From contig JAEKNQ010000054.1 of the NCBI GenBank assembly GCA_016464825.1, forward strand, positions 1 through 64,000: 64,000 bases of DNA, in the 5' to 3' direction. Of this stretch, positions 42,593-51,111 are shown one piece after another (the stretch's first letter is position 1; the number at the start of each line of letters is the position of its first letter). Origin of the DNA: Candidatus Dormiibacter inghamiae (GTDB taxonomy: Bacteria > Chloroflexota > Dormibacteria > Dormibacterales > Dormibacteraceae). The translations under genes and the position numbers were made by a program. The notes below the pieces were generated by a model, which did no database searches, had not been told where the DNA came from, and saw only the letters and a list, made by a program, of their open reading frames with translations.

Positions 42593-43312
42593 TCAGCCAG
42601 CCGCCAGCACGCCGCGGAGAATACCCTCCGTGAGCGTCGGATCGCCGAGCACGTGGGGCATTGCGTGCGAGAGCAGGCCGGGTGTCAGGCTCCGCCGGCC
42701 GATTAGGAAGATCAGGGAGACGATCCCGAACAGCACAGCCGAGGCGATCGCGTACTGCACCGAGTAGGTGAAGCCCAGAATGCCGTGGTAGAAGCCCATC
42801 ACGAGGGCGCTGACGACGACCTGGACCCAGGCTGGCACCCCGCCGCGGCGAAGGTTTTCCATAAGGAAGCCTCGGACCGCCAGCTCCTCGCCGAAAGCGA
42901 GCCAGATCCCGATCACCGCCATCACCGGGCGCTCCCAGCTCATCGCGAGCGCGTTCCCACCACGCCCGTAGCTCAAGGCGGTCCAGAGCAGTCCGAACAC
43001 GATTCCGATCGCGATCGCCACCTTCCGGGTGGGCTGAGCCTAGCCGAGATCGCGGATCGTCTCGCCGTGCAGTCGCTGCCACCCCACGATAGCAGCGACG
43101 ATGATCGCGATGCCTACCGCGAAACCTAGGTCGAGCAGGAACGAGCCGAACAGCAGGTCGTGCCGGTAGCTCGTCGCGATCAACTGCGCCAGCCAGCGGA
43201 AACAACCGAGCCCGAGCACGATCCAGAGCAGCAGGACAACGCCGATCGCATTCCGCCACGCCCTGCGCGCGGGCAGCTTACGCTCGCCGTATGGGGCCGC
43301 CGGGCAAGACAT
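42593..43312 (-). pseudogene. CPBP-family membrane protease interrupted by an in-frame TAG
   Basis: Starting at ATG 43312 (AGGAGGTG upstream), the gene encodes an N-terminal membrane region ending QRLHGETIRDLG. It hits TAG at 43040-43042 and continues in the same frame (AQPTRKVAIAIGIVFG) through the CPBP/Abi motifs: EELAVRG, VMGFYHG and LSHAMPH. Joined, it would be about 239 residues, normal for CPBP intramembrane metalloproteases. One base change explains the break. The downstream half could restart at GTG 43021 but would lack the first helices. Pseudogene, stop readthrough or sequencing error are all possible. Confidence 0.75.
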
Positions 43313-43410
43313 TGGACACCTCCTAGGTCGTAGCGTCGAGTCAAGCTGAGGGGGCCGCACACACGGATCGCAGAAGGGAATCCGAGCGTGCGAGGGAGTG
43401 TTCCAAAGAT

Positions 43411-43427
43411 ACTCTGGCATTCAGAGT
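43411..43427. promoter_or_regulatory. small inverted repeat in divergent promoter region
   Basis: ACTCTG-GCATT-CAGAGT lies 24 bp before the membrane-protein gene at 43451, whose operon partner is a winged-helix regulator. A candidate autoregulatory operator. Confidence 0.35.
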
Positions 43428-43438
43428 TTCGAGCGCCC

Positions 43439-43444
43439 TAGAGT
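43439..43444 (+). promoter_or_regulatory. TAGAGT -10 element, 6 nt before start at 43451
   Basis: TANNNT hexamer with exactly 6 nt to the ATG of the membrane-protein gene, consistent with a leaderless message. Confidence 0.42.
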
Positions 43445-43450
43445 GACCGG

Positions 43451-44029
43451 ATGGACGACCCCGAACAGGCCCCAGGCGACGCGGTCCCGTTAGAGGCCGC
43501 GCATCTGCTGGCAGCCATCCGCCCGCTGCCGTCCCGGACCTGGAGGCTGGCGGTCCAAGAGTTCACGCGCCTGCCACTTGTCGCTTGGGGAGTCGCCTGG
43601 GTGCTCGGCTATGCAGCGGTCCAGCTGTTGCCCCCGTGGATCGGTCTCGGCGCCTTCAGCGTGCTCGGAGTCGCCGCGCTGACGCTGACCCGCCGTGTCG
43701 CTACACCCGAGCTACAAACCGGCTGGGAGGCCCAGTTCCGCCGCTGCTGGTGGGCCCTGATCGGCGTCACGCCGCTGCTCGGTCTGATCATCGAGCCGAC
43801 CCCGCTGCCGACGTTGCTGCTGCTCTTGGGCGCGCTCTGGGGCGTCGCGTTGCTTCTCTACGCGGTCGCGATCACCGATTGGGCGCTGGGCATGGTGGGC
43901 GTGACGATAGTAGGCGGGGCCGCCGCCAGTCACGTTCTCGCCGGCGGTTGGCCCCTGCTCTGCTTCGGAGTCGTCGGTGGGGGGGCGATGGCGATCCTCG
44001 GCTCGGTGAGGCTGCTGCGCCCGGCGTGA
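43451..44029 (+). CDS. uncharacterised membrane protein paired with winged-helix regulator
   Basis: The 192-residue protein has a hydrophilic N-terminus (~40 residues) and about five to six hydrophobic helices (VAWGVAWVLGYAAVQLL; LGAFSVLGVAALTL; LIGVTPLLGLII; LLLLLGALWGVALLLYAVAI; GMVGVTIVGGAAAS; LLCFGVVGGGAMAI). I know no function. Its stop overlaps the GTG of the next gene (a winged-helix regulator) by 4 bp, a common arrangement for a membrane protein with its own small transcription factor. Confidence 0.65.
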   Translation: MDDPEQAPGDAVPLEAAHLLAAIRPLPSRTWRLAVQEFTRLPLVAWGVAWVLGYAAVQLLPPWIGLGAFSVLGVAALTLTRRVATPELQTGWEAQFRRCWWALIGVTPLLGLIIEPTPLPTLLLLLGALWGVALLLYAVAITDWALGMVGVTIVGGAAASHVLAGGWPLLCFGVVGGGAMAILGSVRLLRPA

Positions 44030-44371
44030 GGCCAGACACGGAGGGCCCGACGATCGCCGAACTGCTCCGATCGCCCTTCGACCCGCTGCTCACGGACGGC
44101 GTCCGGCTCCGCCTACAGGCCGCGCTGCAGGGCCTGCCCGCCGGCGGCGCGATCAACTTCACGGGGCCTGCGCCGGTTGTTGGGGCTCACCGACGGCAAC
44201 CTCGGCATGCACCTGAAGGTCCTGGTCGAGGCCGGGTACATCGAGCCCAGCCACTCTTGGCGTGGACGCCGGCGCACCACGTTCTACGCACCGACCGCCG
44301 AGGGCCGAGCGGCGCTCGAGCGCCACGTCGCGGCGCTGGAGGCGGTCATCTCCGCGACGAAGCCCGACTGA
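44026..44371 (+). pseudogene. frameshifted winged-helix transcriptional regulator (HTH_34-like)
   Basis: GTG 44026 opens a frame encoding ELLRSPFDPLLTDGVRLRL...GAINFTG. Similarity then continues one frame over as LRRLLGLTDGNLGMHLKVL, EAGYIEPSHSWRGRRRTTFY and PTAEGRAALERHVAALE. The shift coincides with a GGGG run at 44163-44166; removing one G restores a roughly 114-residue regulator of the small winged-helix type. Either a recent pseudogene or a homopolymer sequencing error. Coupled to the membrane-protein gene. Confidence 0.75.
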
Positions 44372-44435
44372 TCGTCTGCCAGTGCCGGCTGATCGCCGTG
44401 CTCAGCCGTGCCCATGGACCGGGCAGGCTCGCGAG

Positions 44436-44441
44436 TACAGT
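44436..44441 (+). promoter_or_regulatory. TACAGT -10 element, 6 nt before start at 44448
   Basis: TANNNT hexamer with exactly 6 nt to the ATG of the phosphoesterase gene. Confidence 0.42.
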
Positions 44442-44447
44442 CCAGCC

Positions 44448-45115
44448 ATGAAAGTCGCCCTGGTCGCGGATGTGCACGGGAACCTGACGGCCCTGGAGGC
44501 GGTGATCGCCGACTTGGAACGCGTCCAGCCGAACCTGGTGGTGCACGGCGGCGATCTGGTCTTCAACGGACCCCAACCGAGCGAGTGCGTCGATCGCATC
44601 CGCGAGCTTGGTTGGCCGGGCGTGCTCGGCAACACCGACGAGGCAGTTGCGCGACGGCTTGACGAGCCGGCGGTCAGCTGGGCCGCCGAGCGGTTGGGCG
44701 AGGAGCGCTTGGCTTGGCTGCGCCGCTTGCCCCTGGGCTGGCGTCAAGCGGATCGGATCGCCCTGGTTCACGCGACGCCCGACGACCTCTACCGCATAGT
44801 CTGGCCCGAGGCGGACGATGCCGAATTGGAGGCGATCTATGGCCCGCTCGACGTGCGGTGGCGGTCTACTGCCACATCCACCGCGGCTATGTCAGGCAGA
44901 TCGGGAAGCTCACGGTAGCCAACACGGGCAGCGTGGGCCTGCCAGACGACGGTGATCCGCGCGCCTCCTACCTGCTGGTCGAAGACGGCCGCTGCAGCCA
45001 CCGGCGCGTGGACTACGACTTGGTGCGGGCGGTCGCCAGCTTGCGGGAGAGCTGCGTTCCAGCCGTCATCGACGTAGCTGCTCAGTACCTGAGCGGTCTC
45101 CGGCAGACCGGATGA
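44448..45115 (+). pseudogene. frameshifted YfcE-like metallophosphoesterase
   Basis: The first ~135 residues are a clean calcineurin-like phosphoesterase: ALVADVHGNLTALEAV, VVHGGDLVFNGPQP, GVLGNTDEAV and LVHATPDDLYR. Around 44858-44866 the similarity moves one frame (AVYCHIHRGYVRQIGKLTVANTGSVGLP) and runs to a stop at 45115. One missing base restores a 222-residue enzyme with all metal ligands (DxH, GD, GN, H, HxH-type). The stop overlaps the next gene by 4 bp, so the reading frame at the end is under constraint or only recently lost. Confidence 0.75.
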
Positions 45116-46110
45116 AGGTGCTGCGCCTCAGAGGCGAGGCGATCAGCGAGACTGCCGTGACCGGTCACATCCTGAGCCACGATCTCGGACCCGGACTGCG
45201 CAAGGGCACGCGGCTGGGAGCCGAGCACGTGCCTGCTCTGCGCCACTTCCCCGAACTGCACGTGGTCGAACTCGAGCCGGGTGACCTGCACGAGGACGAG
45301 GCCGGGCGGCGGCTGGCGTGCGCGGTTGCGGGGCCCGGCCTGCGGCTGGAGGGCCCGGTCCAGAGTCAGGCTCGCCTGGTGGCTGAGAGCCGGGGACTGC
45401 TGCGGGTGGATCGTGAGGCGGTCGTGAGGCTCAACCGGCTTTCCGCCCTGAGTATCTTCACGCTGGTCGACGGCCAGGCGGTGGAGGCGGGCGAGGACGT
45501 GGCCGGAGCCAAGGTCACCCCGGTTGCGGTCAGCGCCCGGCTCGTGGTCGAGGCCGAGCAGCTTGCGGCCCAGGCCGGCGACCAAGGGCTGGTCCGCCTG
45601 CTGCCCTTCGGGCGGCTGCGGACCTTGGTAGTCGTGACTGAGCGACTCAAGCCGAAGGCGCGCGACCTCTTCTTCGCCGCCGTCTCCCGCAAGCTGGGCT
45701 GGTTCGGGGCCGATCTGATCGGCCTACGCGAGGTGGCGCGCGACCAGGCGGCCGTGCGGGCGGCGTATGACGAAGCTGGGAGGACCGGTGCCGAGCTCAT
45801 AGTGTTTGCGGGCGCCTCTTCGATCGACCCGCTCGACCCCGCCTACAGCGAGCTTCGGGCTGCGGGCGGTCATTTGATCCGCCAGGGAGCTCCGGCCCAC
45901 CCCGGCAGCATGCTCTGGGTGGGCCGACTGCAGGAGGCGACGGTTCTGGGGGTGGCCTCCTGCGCAGGCTTTGGCAAGGACACTTCGCTGGATCTGGTCC
46001 TGCCGTTCGTCTTCGCCTACGGCAGCATCGACGAGCTCGACTTCGCGCAGCTCGGCTATGGCGGGCTGATCGAGAAGGCCGCCGGACGCCGCTTCCCGCC
46101 TTATTCCTAG
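45112..46110 (+). CDS. molybdopterin-binding domain protein (MoeA/CinA-like)
   Basis: The 332-residue protein has an N-terminal region found in molybdopterin-binding proteins (ETAVTGHILSHDLGPGLRKGTRLGAEH) and a C-terminal MoCF-type fold (LRTLVVVTERLKPKARDLFFAAVSRKLG; ELIVFAGASSIDPLDP; GHLIRQGAPAHPGSMLWVGRL). The GAPAHPGSML stretch matches the substrate loop of MoeA/MogA relatives, but the canonical TGGTG motif is replaced by FAGASSID. It may bind the cofactor or a nucleotide without the usual transferase activity. It overlaps the phosphoesterase stop by 4 bp. Confidence 0.75.
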   Translation: MKVLRLRGEAISETAVTGHILSHDLGPGLRKGTRLGAEHVPALRHFPELHVVELEPGDLHEDEAGRRLACAVAGPGLRLEGPVQSQARLVAESRGLLRVDREAVVRLNRLSALSIFTLVDGQAVEAGEDVAGAKVTPVAVSARLVVEAEQLAAQAGDQGLVRLLPFGRLRTLVVVTERLKPKARDLFFAAVSRKLGWFGADLIGLREVARDQAAVRAAYDEAGRTGAELIVFAGASSIDPLDPAYSELRAAGGHLIRQGAPAHPGSMLWVGRLQEATVLGVASCAGFGKDTSLDLVLPFVFAYGSIDELDFAQLGYGGLIEKAAGRRFPPYS

Positions 46111-46137
46111 CGACCTCCGCTGCCAGACTGAACCGCT

Positions 46138-46566
46138 ATGGCAAGCAACTTCAACCAACTGATCATCGAAGAGTTCCGGGCCAACGCCGGCCGGGTCGGT
46201 GGCAACTTCCAGGGCTCGACCTTGCTCCTACTCAAGACCACCGGAAAGAAAAGCGGAGAACCGCGGACGACGCCGCTCATGTACATGGCGGACGGAGAGC
46301 GGATGATCGTAATCGGCTCGGCCGCTGGCGCCGACACCCATCCCGCGTGGTTTCACAACCTGATGGCGAAGGGGCGGGCGCTGGTGGAGGTCGGTACTGA
46401 AGAGTTGCCGGTGAGGGCGGAGCTGCTGGCGGGCGAGGAGCGCCGGCGACTCTGGGGGAAGCTGACCTCACGAGCACCAGGCTTCGCGGCCTACCAGCAG
46501 AAGACCACCAGGGAGATCCCGCTCATCGCGTTGAGCCGCGACGGAGACCCCGAGAGGCCTGACTAG
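46138..46566 (+). CDS. DDN/nitroreductase-family deazaflavin-dependent protein
   Basis: The 142-residue split-barrel protein of the F420-dependent DDN family shows STLLLLKTTGKKSGEPRTTPLMYMADGERMIVIGSAAGADTHPAWFHNL, the classic Ddn segment, with late KLTSRAPGFAAYQQKTTREIPLIAL. Ddn relatives reduce quinones or nitroimidazoles with reduced F420. This supports an F420-producing host. Separated by 27 bp from the molybdopterin-binding gene on the same strand. Confidence 0.9.
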   Translation: MASNFNQLIIEEFRANAGRVGGNFQGSTLLLLKTTGKKSGEPRTTPLMYMADGERMIVIGSAAGADTHPAWFHNLMAKGRALVEVGTEELPVRAELLAGEERRRLWGKLTSRAPGFAAYQQKTTREIPLIALSRDGDPERPD

Positions 46567-46587
46567 CCGAGGACTACCGGGTACCGG

Positions 46588-46944
46588 CTACGGCTGAGTG
46601 CTGTCAGGTCGCCGCTGGATCTGGGGCATCGCGAGACCTTCCCGCCAGGTCGGTTCGGCCAGCGCGAGCAGGAGCCTGTCGACGTCTTGGACGAGCCGCT
46701 CCAACTCGAGTCCATGATGTACCGGTAGATAGGGCAGCAGGTATTGGCGACCAGAGGTCCACTTGTTGACAGCCCCCCGCCGGTTGCGTCGGACGTAGTG
46801 AAGGCAGCCCGCCGCGATCTGGATCAGGCCTTTGTAGAAGCCCCGCTCAGGACCGTGGCGATCCGGCAGCCAGGCTTCCTCCCAGGCTTCATGCGCCTCC
46901 CAGAACTGCTCGGCGTTGAAGAGTGCCACGCCGCGCTGGATCAT
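46588..46944 (-). CDS. DUF309-family protein
   Basis: The 118-residue helical protein has the DUF309 signature GVALFNAEQFWEAHEAWEEAW followed by YKGLIQIAAGCLHYVR and a short C-terminal helix. DUF309 proteins are small, widespread in bacteria and have no established function. Start ATG 46944 follows a GGCGGAG. Converges with the DDN-family gene. The 46945-47120 interval shows no gene; it contains a near-palindrome AGGTGGTTGACCAACCT at 47058-47074 that might mark an old insertion-sequence end. Confidence 0.82.
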   Translation of the reverse strand: MIQRGVALFNAEQFWEAHEAWEEAWLPDRHGPERGFYKGLIQIAAGCLHYVRRNRRGAVNKWTSGRQYLLPYLPVHHGLELERLVQDVDRLLLALAEPTWREGLAMPQIQRRPDSTQP

Positions 46945-47120
46945 GCTCCGCCCAGCACCTGTGAGGAGCGTCGACAGCCTCGCTTAGGCTGTCCTCTGCT
47001 CCAGTCGACCCGACACCTGGAGGCTCTTCCAGGTAGGCAGCGGCGGCGCCATTCTGTAGGTGGTTGACCAACCTGCAGACGAGGCACCGCCATGAGCAAT
47101 GATGACGTCACCCGTCCGCC

Positions 47121-47477
47121 CGCTGGACCTCAGCCTTATCTCAGCGGGTCGCCCATGAGCTCTCCGAGCGGGGTCGGAAGCTGGAGGCAGCCATGACCGA
47201 CAATGCCTCCGAGTTCCCGGCTCAGGCGTTCAACCACGCGCTCGCCCTGCTCGGCGTCAAGCACATCAAGATCCGGGCCAGCCGGCCCGGATCCAACGGC
47301 TGCGTCGAGCGGGTTCAACAGACCCTGCTCGGGGAGTGTTGGAAGGCCGCCTTCGCCCGCTACCTGACGCCTAAGCACACCGGCCTGCAGCGCGACTTGG
47401 TCCGTGAGTTGCACATCTACAACACCGCCCGTGTACACCAGGGCCGACGCTACCTCTCGCGGAGAGGGGCGGTCTAG
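47121..47477 (+). pseudogene. IS481-like transposase fragment (integrase core C-terminal part)
   Basis: The reading frame carries the second half of a DDE integrase core: MTDNASEFPAQAF (second catalytic Asp), then ASRPGSNGCVERVQQTLLGECWKAAF with the catalytic Glu, and YNTARVHQGRRYLSRRG at the end. Residues before ATG 47193 in the same frame (RVAHELSERGRKLEAA) still match, but the N-terminal HTH and first catalytic Asp are absent. This is a degraded insertion sequence. It abuts the ABC permease gene tail to tail. Confidence 0.75.
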
Positions 47478-49099
47478 GCGCTCGACACGTCTCTCCGCCG
47501 CACTAGGACGAGTGCGGCCCCGAACCCGACCAGGAAGACCAGCGTCATCGATAGCGCCGGGGTCCACGAGATGCTGCCGGTGACCGGGGTCCCGTAGAGG
47601 TGGAAGACCGATAGGTTCGCCACCCAGTCCGGAAGCCTGAACAGTGGCGCCAGGTCTCCCAGGAAGTACTCGACGACCGCGAAGGCGGCCAGCAACGGGA
47701 CTGCGATCCTTGGCCAGCGACTTGCCACGGCAACACCGAGGCCGCCGAAAGCGAGAGCGAAAGGCCACAACAGTGCCGAGGCGGTGAACACGTGGCCCGC
47801 GTCGAGGTTGAGCCCGGCGGTGGGGAGCTTGGCCGCCACCCCGATGTAGCCGCCGAGAACGATGAGCAGGCTGGCGACGGCAAACTCGAGAGCACGCTCG
47901 ATGACGACCCGAGTGCGCGAGACAGGGGCGCTCAGGAGCATCTCGACGCGCCCATCCTGGTCCTGTGCCGACCAGCGCGAGACCTGCACGACGGCGTAGC
48001 CGGCCAACAGCAGCAAGGCGATCCCGAACCAGATGAAGCCCAGCAGCGACGCGTAGACCGGGCCCGGCTTCGCGTTCTGGAAGACGGCGGCGAGTGCCGG
48101 GTCGGTAAAGAGCGCGTCGGCCACCGACTTAGTGACCGAAACCATCAGCGCACCTAGAAGCAGGGTCGCGAAGACCCACACCGCCAGTCCCACTCGCTGC
48201 TCCCACAGGCCCTCGGTGGACGGCAGGTGCAGCATGAGGTTGCGCGAAGCCACCCGAACGGAGGCTCTGGTGCGCCGGCCCCACGTGAACAGCCCACTGC
48301 CGAGGTCGCGGAGCCGGAAGGCGGGGATCGCGGCGCCGATCAGTGCCGCCGCGGCCACGGCCAGGCCGACTGTCGCGCCGAGGTCGAAGGTGCCGCCGGG
48401 TGCGGCCGAGCTCGTCCGTTCCATCCAGTGGAAGGGGGAGACGACTCCGATCCAGGAAGCCGAATCGATCGTATCCGCGATCCCGTTGACCATGAGCAAC
48501 AGCACCAGGGCCCCGACGCCCAGCGCGGTCGCCGTCTGGCGCTCCGCGGGCACCTGCGAGATCAGGAGCGCGATGGCGTAGCCGGCGAAGAGCCCCGCCG
48601 CCATTGACAAGGCTTTCAGGATCTCGCCCGCGACATTGGGATCCTGGTGCACGGCCGGCGCGATGGCGACGATGCCTAGCACGGACGCGATGCAAGCGAT
48701 CAGCAGCACCAGGCCGAAGGCCGCGCTGCGCGCGAGCACCAGCCGCGTCCGCGAGACGCCGCTGGCGATCCACTCTGCGGTGAGCCCGCGATCCTCGTCG
48801 CCGCGGCCGATGCCCACACCGGCGAGCCCGGCCCAGAGCATCATGACCACGATCGCTCCGGACAGCCACTTGTACTGCTCGTATCCGCCCAGCGTCTCCG
48901 GATGTACCGGCAGCGGGATGAGGAAGGCGAACTGCTTGGCGACCAGGCTGATAGAGCGGCCGAAGGCAGCCTGGGATGACGCGGAAGTCCCGGCCGCCTG
49001 TTGGAAGGCGGCTCCGTAGAAGAAGGAGATCAGGAAGCCGCCGACGCTGAACCCGATCAGACCTCGGCGATGCAGGCGCCAGGCCGACCAGCCGATCAT
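47474..49099 (-). CDS. ABC-2-type exporter permease
   Basis: The 541-residue membrane protein has about 12 hydrophobic helices in two similar halves, each with a cytoplasmic loop carrying an Arg motif near a Gly/Glu-rich patch (RGLTAEWIASGVSRTRLV and GRVEMLLSAPVSRTRVV). The repeated IASGVSRTR and LLSAPVSRTR motifs indicate internal duplication typical of exporter permeases. The start overlaps the ATPase stop by 4 bp. Its substrate is unknown; TetR control suggests a toxic compound or lipid. Confidence 0.85.
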   Translation of the reverse strand: MIGWSAWRLHRRGLIGFSVGGFLISFFYGAAFQQAAGTSASSQAAFGRSISLVAKQFAFLIPLPVHPETLGGYEQYKWLSGAIVVMMLWAGLAGVGIGRGDEDRGLTAEWIASGVSRTRLVLARSAAFGLVLLIACIASVLGIVAIAPAVHQDPNVAGEILKALSMAAGLFAGYAIALLISQVPAERQTATALGVGALVLLLMVNGIADTIDSASWIGVVSPFHWMERTSSAAPGGTFDLGATVGLAVAAAALIGAAIPAFRLRDLGSGLFTWGRRTRASVRVASRNLMLHLPSTEGLWEQRVGLAVWVFATLLLGALMVSVTKSVADALFTDPALAAVFQNAKPGPVYASLLGFIWFGIALLLLAGYAVVQVSRWSAQDQDGRVEMLLSAPVSRTRVVIERALEFAVASLLIVLGGYIGVAAKLPTAGLNLDAGHVFTASALLWPFALAFGGLGVAVASRWPRIAVPLLAAFAVVEYFLGDLAPLFRLPDWVANLSVFHLYGTPVTGSISWTPALSMTLVFLVGFGAALVLVRRRDVSSA

Positions 49100-50001
49100 G
49101 CGGGGACCTCATCCGGCTGGTCTTCGTAGTAGGTGAGGAACACGTCCTCCAGAGTCGGCTCGTGGCTGGCCAGATTGACCACGTGGTTCCCGGCGAGCGC
49201 GTCGGCGACGGGCTCGAACGACCCGCGCGCGGTGAAGGTGACGCGGTGGCGGTTCGACTCCAGGTTCTCGATCCCGGGCAGGCCCTCGAAGAGCTGCGGC
49301 TGCGCGTCACCCGCGAACTCGACCTCGACGCGGCGCACGCGCATCTCGTGCAGCTCATCCAGCCGTGCGACCCTCACCAGCCTGCCGCGACGGATGATCC
49401 CCACCCGCTCACAGACGTGCTCGACCTCCGACAGCACGTGGGAAGAGAGGAAAACCGTGGCCCCGGCCGCCTTGGCCTCACGGACCAGCTTGAAGAGCTC
49501 CTGCTGGTTGAGCGGGTCCAGCCCGCTCGACGGCTCGTCGAGAATCAGCACCTTCGGCCGGTGCATGAACGCGAGCAGGATCCCCAGCTTGCGCTTGTTG
49601 CCGGTCGAATACTGGCGGAACTTGAGACCGAGATCGAGGTCCAGCCGCTCGGTGATCTCCTTTACCCGCGCCTGGTCGACGCCACCGCGCAAGGCGCCGA
49701 AGTGACCCGCGATGTCGCGGCCGCGCAGGCCCCCGAACTGCGGCAACTCGCCCGGCATATAGCCGATCAGCCGCTTGACCTCGACCGAGCGCCGCATGCT
49801 GTCGAGGCCGAGGATCGAGGCTGCCCCTCGGCTTGGGTGGATCATGCCCATGAGCAGGCGGATGGTCGTGCTCTTCCCCGCGCCGTTGGGCCCGAGGTAA
49901 CCGAACACCTCTCCCTCGGACACTTCCAGGTCGAGAGCGAAAAGACCTCTGCCGCCGCCGTAGTCCTTGGTCAGACTCTGGGTCTTGATTGCCGCCGTCA
50001 T
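49096..50001 (-). CDS. ABC exporter ATP-binding protein
   Basis: The 301-residue single ATPase shows Walker A GYLGPNGAGKSTTIRLL, signature QYSTGNKRKLGILLAF (TGNKR in place of the usual SGGQ), Walker B KVLILDEPSSGLDPLNQQEL and switch His in FLSSHVLSEVEHVCER. The C-terminal ~85 residues form the accessory domain seen in drug-exporter ATPases. I chose ATG 50001 because GGAGG lies 8 nt upstream. Operon order: TetR, ATPase, permease. Confidence 0.92.
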   Translation of the reverse strand: MTAAIKTQSLTKDYGGGRGLFALDLEVSEGEVFGYLGPNGAGKSTTIRLLMGMIHPSRGAASILGLDSMRRSVEVKRLIGYMPGELPQFGGLRGRDIAGHFGALRGGVDQARVKEITERLDLDLGLKFRQYSTGNKRKLGILLAFMHRPKVLILDEPSSGLDPLNQQELFKLVREAKAAGATVFLSSHVLSEVEHVCERVGIIRRGRLVRVARLDELHEMRVRRVEVEFAGDAQPQLFEGLPGIENLESNRHRVTFTARGSFEPVADALAGNHVVNLASHEPTLEDVFLTYYEDQPDEVPA

Positions 50002-50026
50002 CGCGTTCGCCTCCTTGACCACGCAG

Positions 50027-50710
50027 TCAGCCAAACCAAAAGCGCAAGGTCGCCTCGTCCGCGAGCGTCACCGACCCGGGGGGGATGCCCAGGATCCGTT
50101 CGAACGCCTCGGTGAAGGCGGCATGGGTTCGCTCCACAGCCGCGAAGGTGATGGTGCCGGCCTGTCGGGCGAGGAAGTGCTCGCTGGCCAGCTCCTGATA
50201 GCCCTGCAATAGAAAGAAGATCACCCGAGCCGTTTCGTCCGGTGATCGGGAAGTGACGAGCCCCTCATCAATGCCCTGACGGATGACCAGTGAGAGGATC
50301 GGCCCCATCCGGCTCGCGGTCAGGCGGCGCAGTCTTTCGCGGACCAGCGCATTGCCGTCTGAGTTCCAGACCTCGAGGATCGCCAGCACCAACTCCTTCT
50401 GTTCGGCCTTGAACTGGGCGATGCTCCCGAAGACGCGCTCCAACCTTCGGAGGGCGGGCAGATGGGGGTCCGTCAGGATGGGGGCCACGGCCGCCATCGC
50501 GCCGTCGGCGAAGCGCTCGACCACGCCCTCGAGGAGCGCCTGCTTGGAGTCGAAGTAGTGGTACAGCGCCCCTCGCGAGGTTTCAAGGTCGTCCAGCACG
50601 TCCTGGATGCTCATGCGCTCGTAGCCCTTGGTCTGGATAAGCCGCTGGGCGACGTCCAGGAAGGCATCGCGGCGCACTTTGTGGACCTCCACGTTCACAG
50701 TTCGCGGCAT
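50027..50710 (-). CDS. TetR/AcrR-family regulator of the ABC exporter
   Basis: The 227-residue repressor has an N-terminal TetR HTH (RLIQTKGYERMSIQDVLDDLETSRGALYHYFDSKQALL) and an all-helical ligand-binding domain. It is the first gene of the exporter operon and lies 25 bp before the ATPase, so it likely represses its own operon until a ligand is bound. TATTAT lies 6 nt before its ATG, and an imperfect palindrome including ACCGCCGGT (50731-50739) covers the region just upstream, a plausible operator. Confidence 0.92.
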   Translation of the reverse strand: MPRTVNVEVHKVRRDAFLDVAQRLIQTKGYERMSIQDVLDDLETSRGALYHYFDSKQALLEGVVERFADGAMAAVAPILTDPHLPALRRLERVFGSIAQFKAEQKELVLAILEVWNSDGNALVRERLRRLTASRMGPILSLVIRQGIDEGLVTSRSPDETARVIFFLLQGYQELASEHFLARQAGTITFAAVERTHAAFTEAFERILGIPPGSVTLADEATLRFWFG

Positions 50711-50716
50711 AATCCC

Positions 50717-50739
50717 ATAATAACAGACCGACCGCCGGT
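50717..50739 (-). promoter_or_regulatory. leaderless promoter and putative TetR operator
   Basis: TATTAT (50717-50722, minus strand) ends 6 nt before the TetR ATG. Immediately upstream ACCG-C-CGGT (50731-50739) is a perfect 9-bp palindrome inside a looser repeat, where a bound TetR dimer would block the promoter. Confidence 0.42.
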
Positions 50740-50822
50740 TTCTTTATCTCAGATCGGCCGCGGGCAGCCAGGTCAAGCACAATTCATCCCCGCCGGCCGC
50801 CTAAAAAGCCAACGTCTGCTTG

Positions 50823-50930
50823 GAGCGGCTCCAACGGCTTTATGGAGCCGGTCCAGGGAACCATCCTGCAGGAGTGCTGGAAGCGAGCCGCAGAGCGTTG
50901 ATCACGCCCCGCACCCGCCGCTACCTGCTT
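50823..50930 (+). pseudogene. second IS481-like transposase scrap
   Basis: Within the 407-bp gap 50711-51117, one frame reads GSNGFMEPVQGTILQECWKRA, matching the catalytic-Glu segment of the same transposase family as the fragment at 47.3 kb (there GSNGCVERVQQTLLGECWK). The frame breaks soon after, and TPRTRRYLL follows in another frame. Only about 35 codons survive. The rest of the gap shows nothing I can name. Confidence 0.55.
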
Positions 50931-51105
50931 GGTTCCCCTGGCTTCGGCACGGCACTGCTGGTCGCCCTCGTCAGCCCGGAGTGTGGCTTCGCCATAGTCG
51001 GCGCTGTTGCAATTTGTTTTATATCGTGCCGACCAGACGGCTGGATCGGCTGCTCGTGCCAGCGCTGCGGCACCTGCCGGAGGCCGAACGGGAAAGGCTG
51101 AGACC

Positions 51106-51111
51106 TAGAAT
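51106..51111 (+). promoter_or_regulatory. TAGAAT -10 element, 6 nt before start at 51118
   Basis: TANNNT hexamer, close to TATAAT, with exactly 6 nt to the GTG of the HD-domain gene; no ribosome site is present. Confidence 0.48.
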
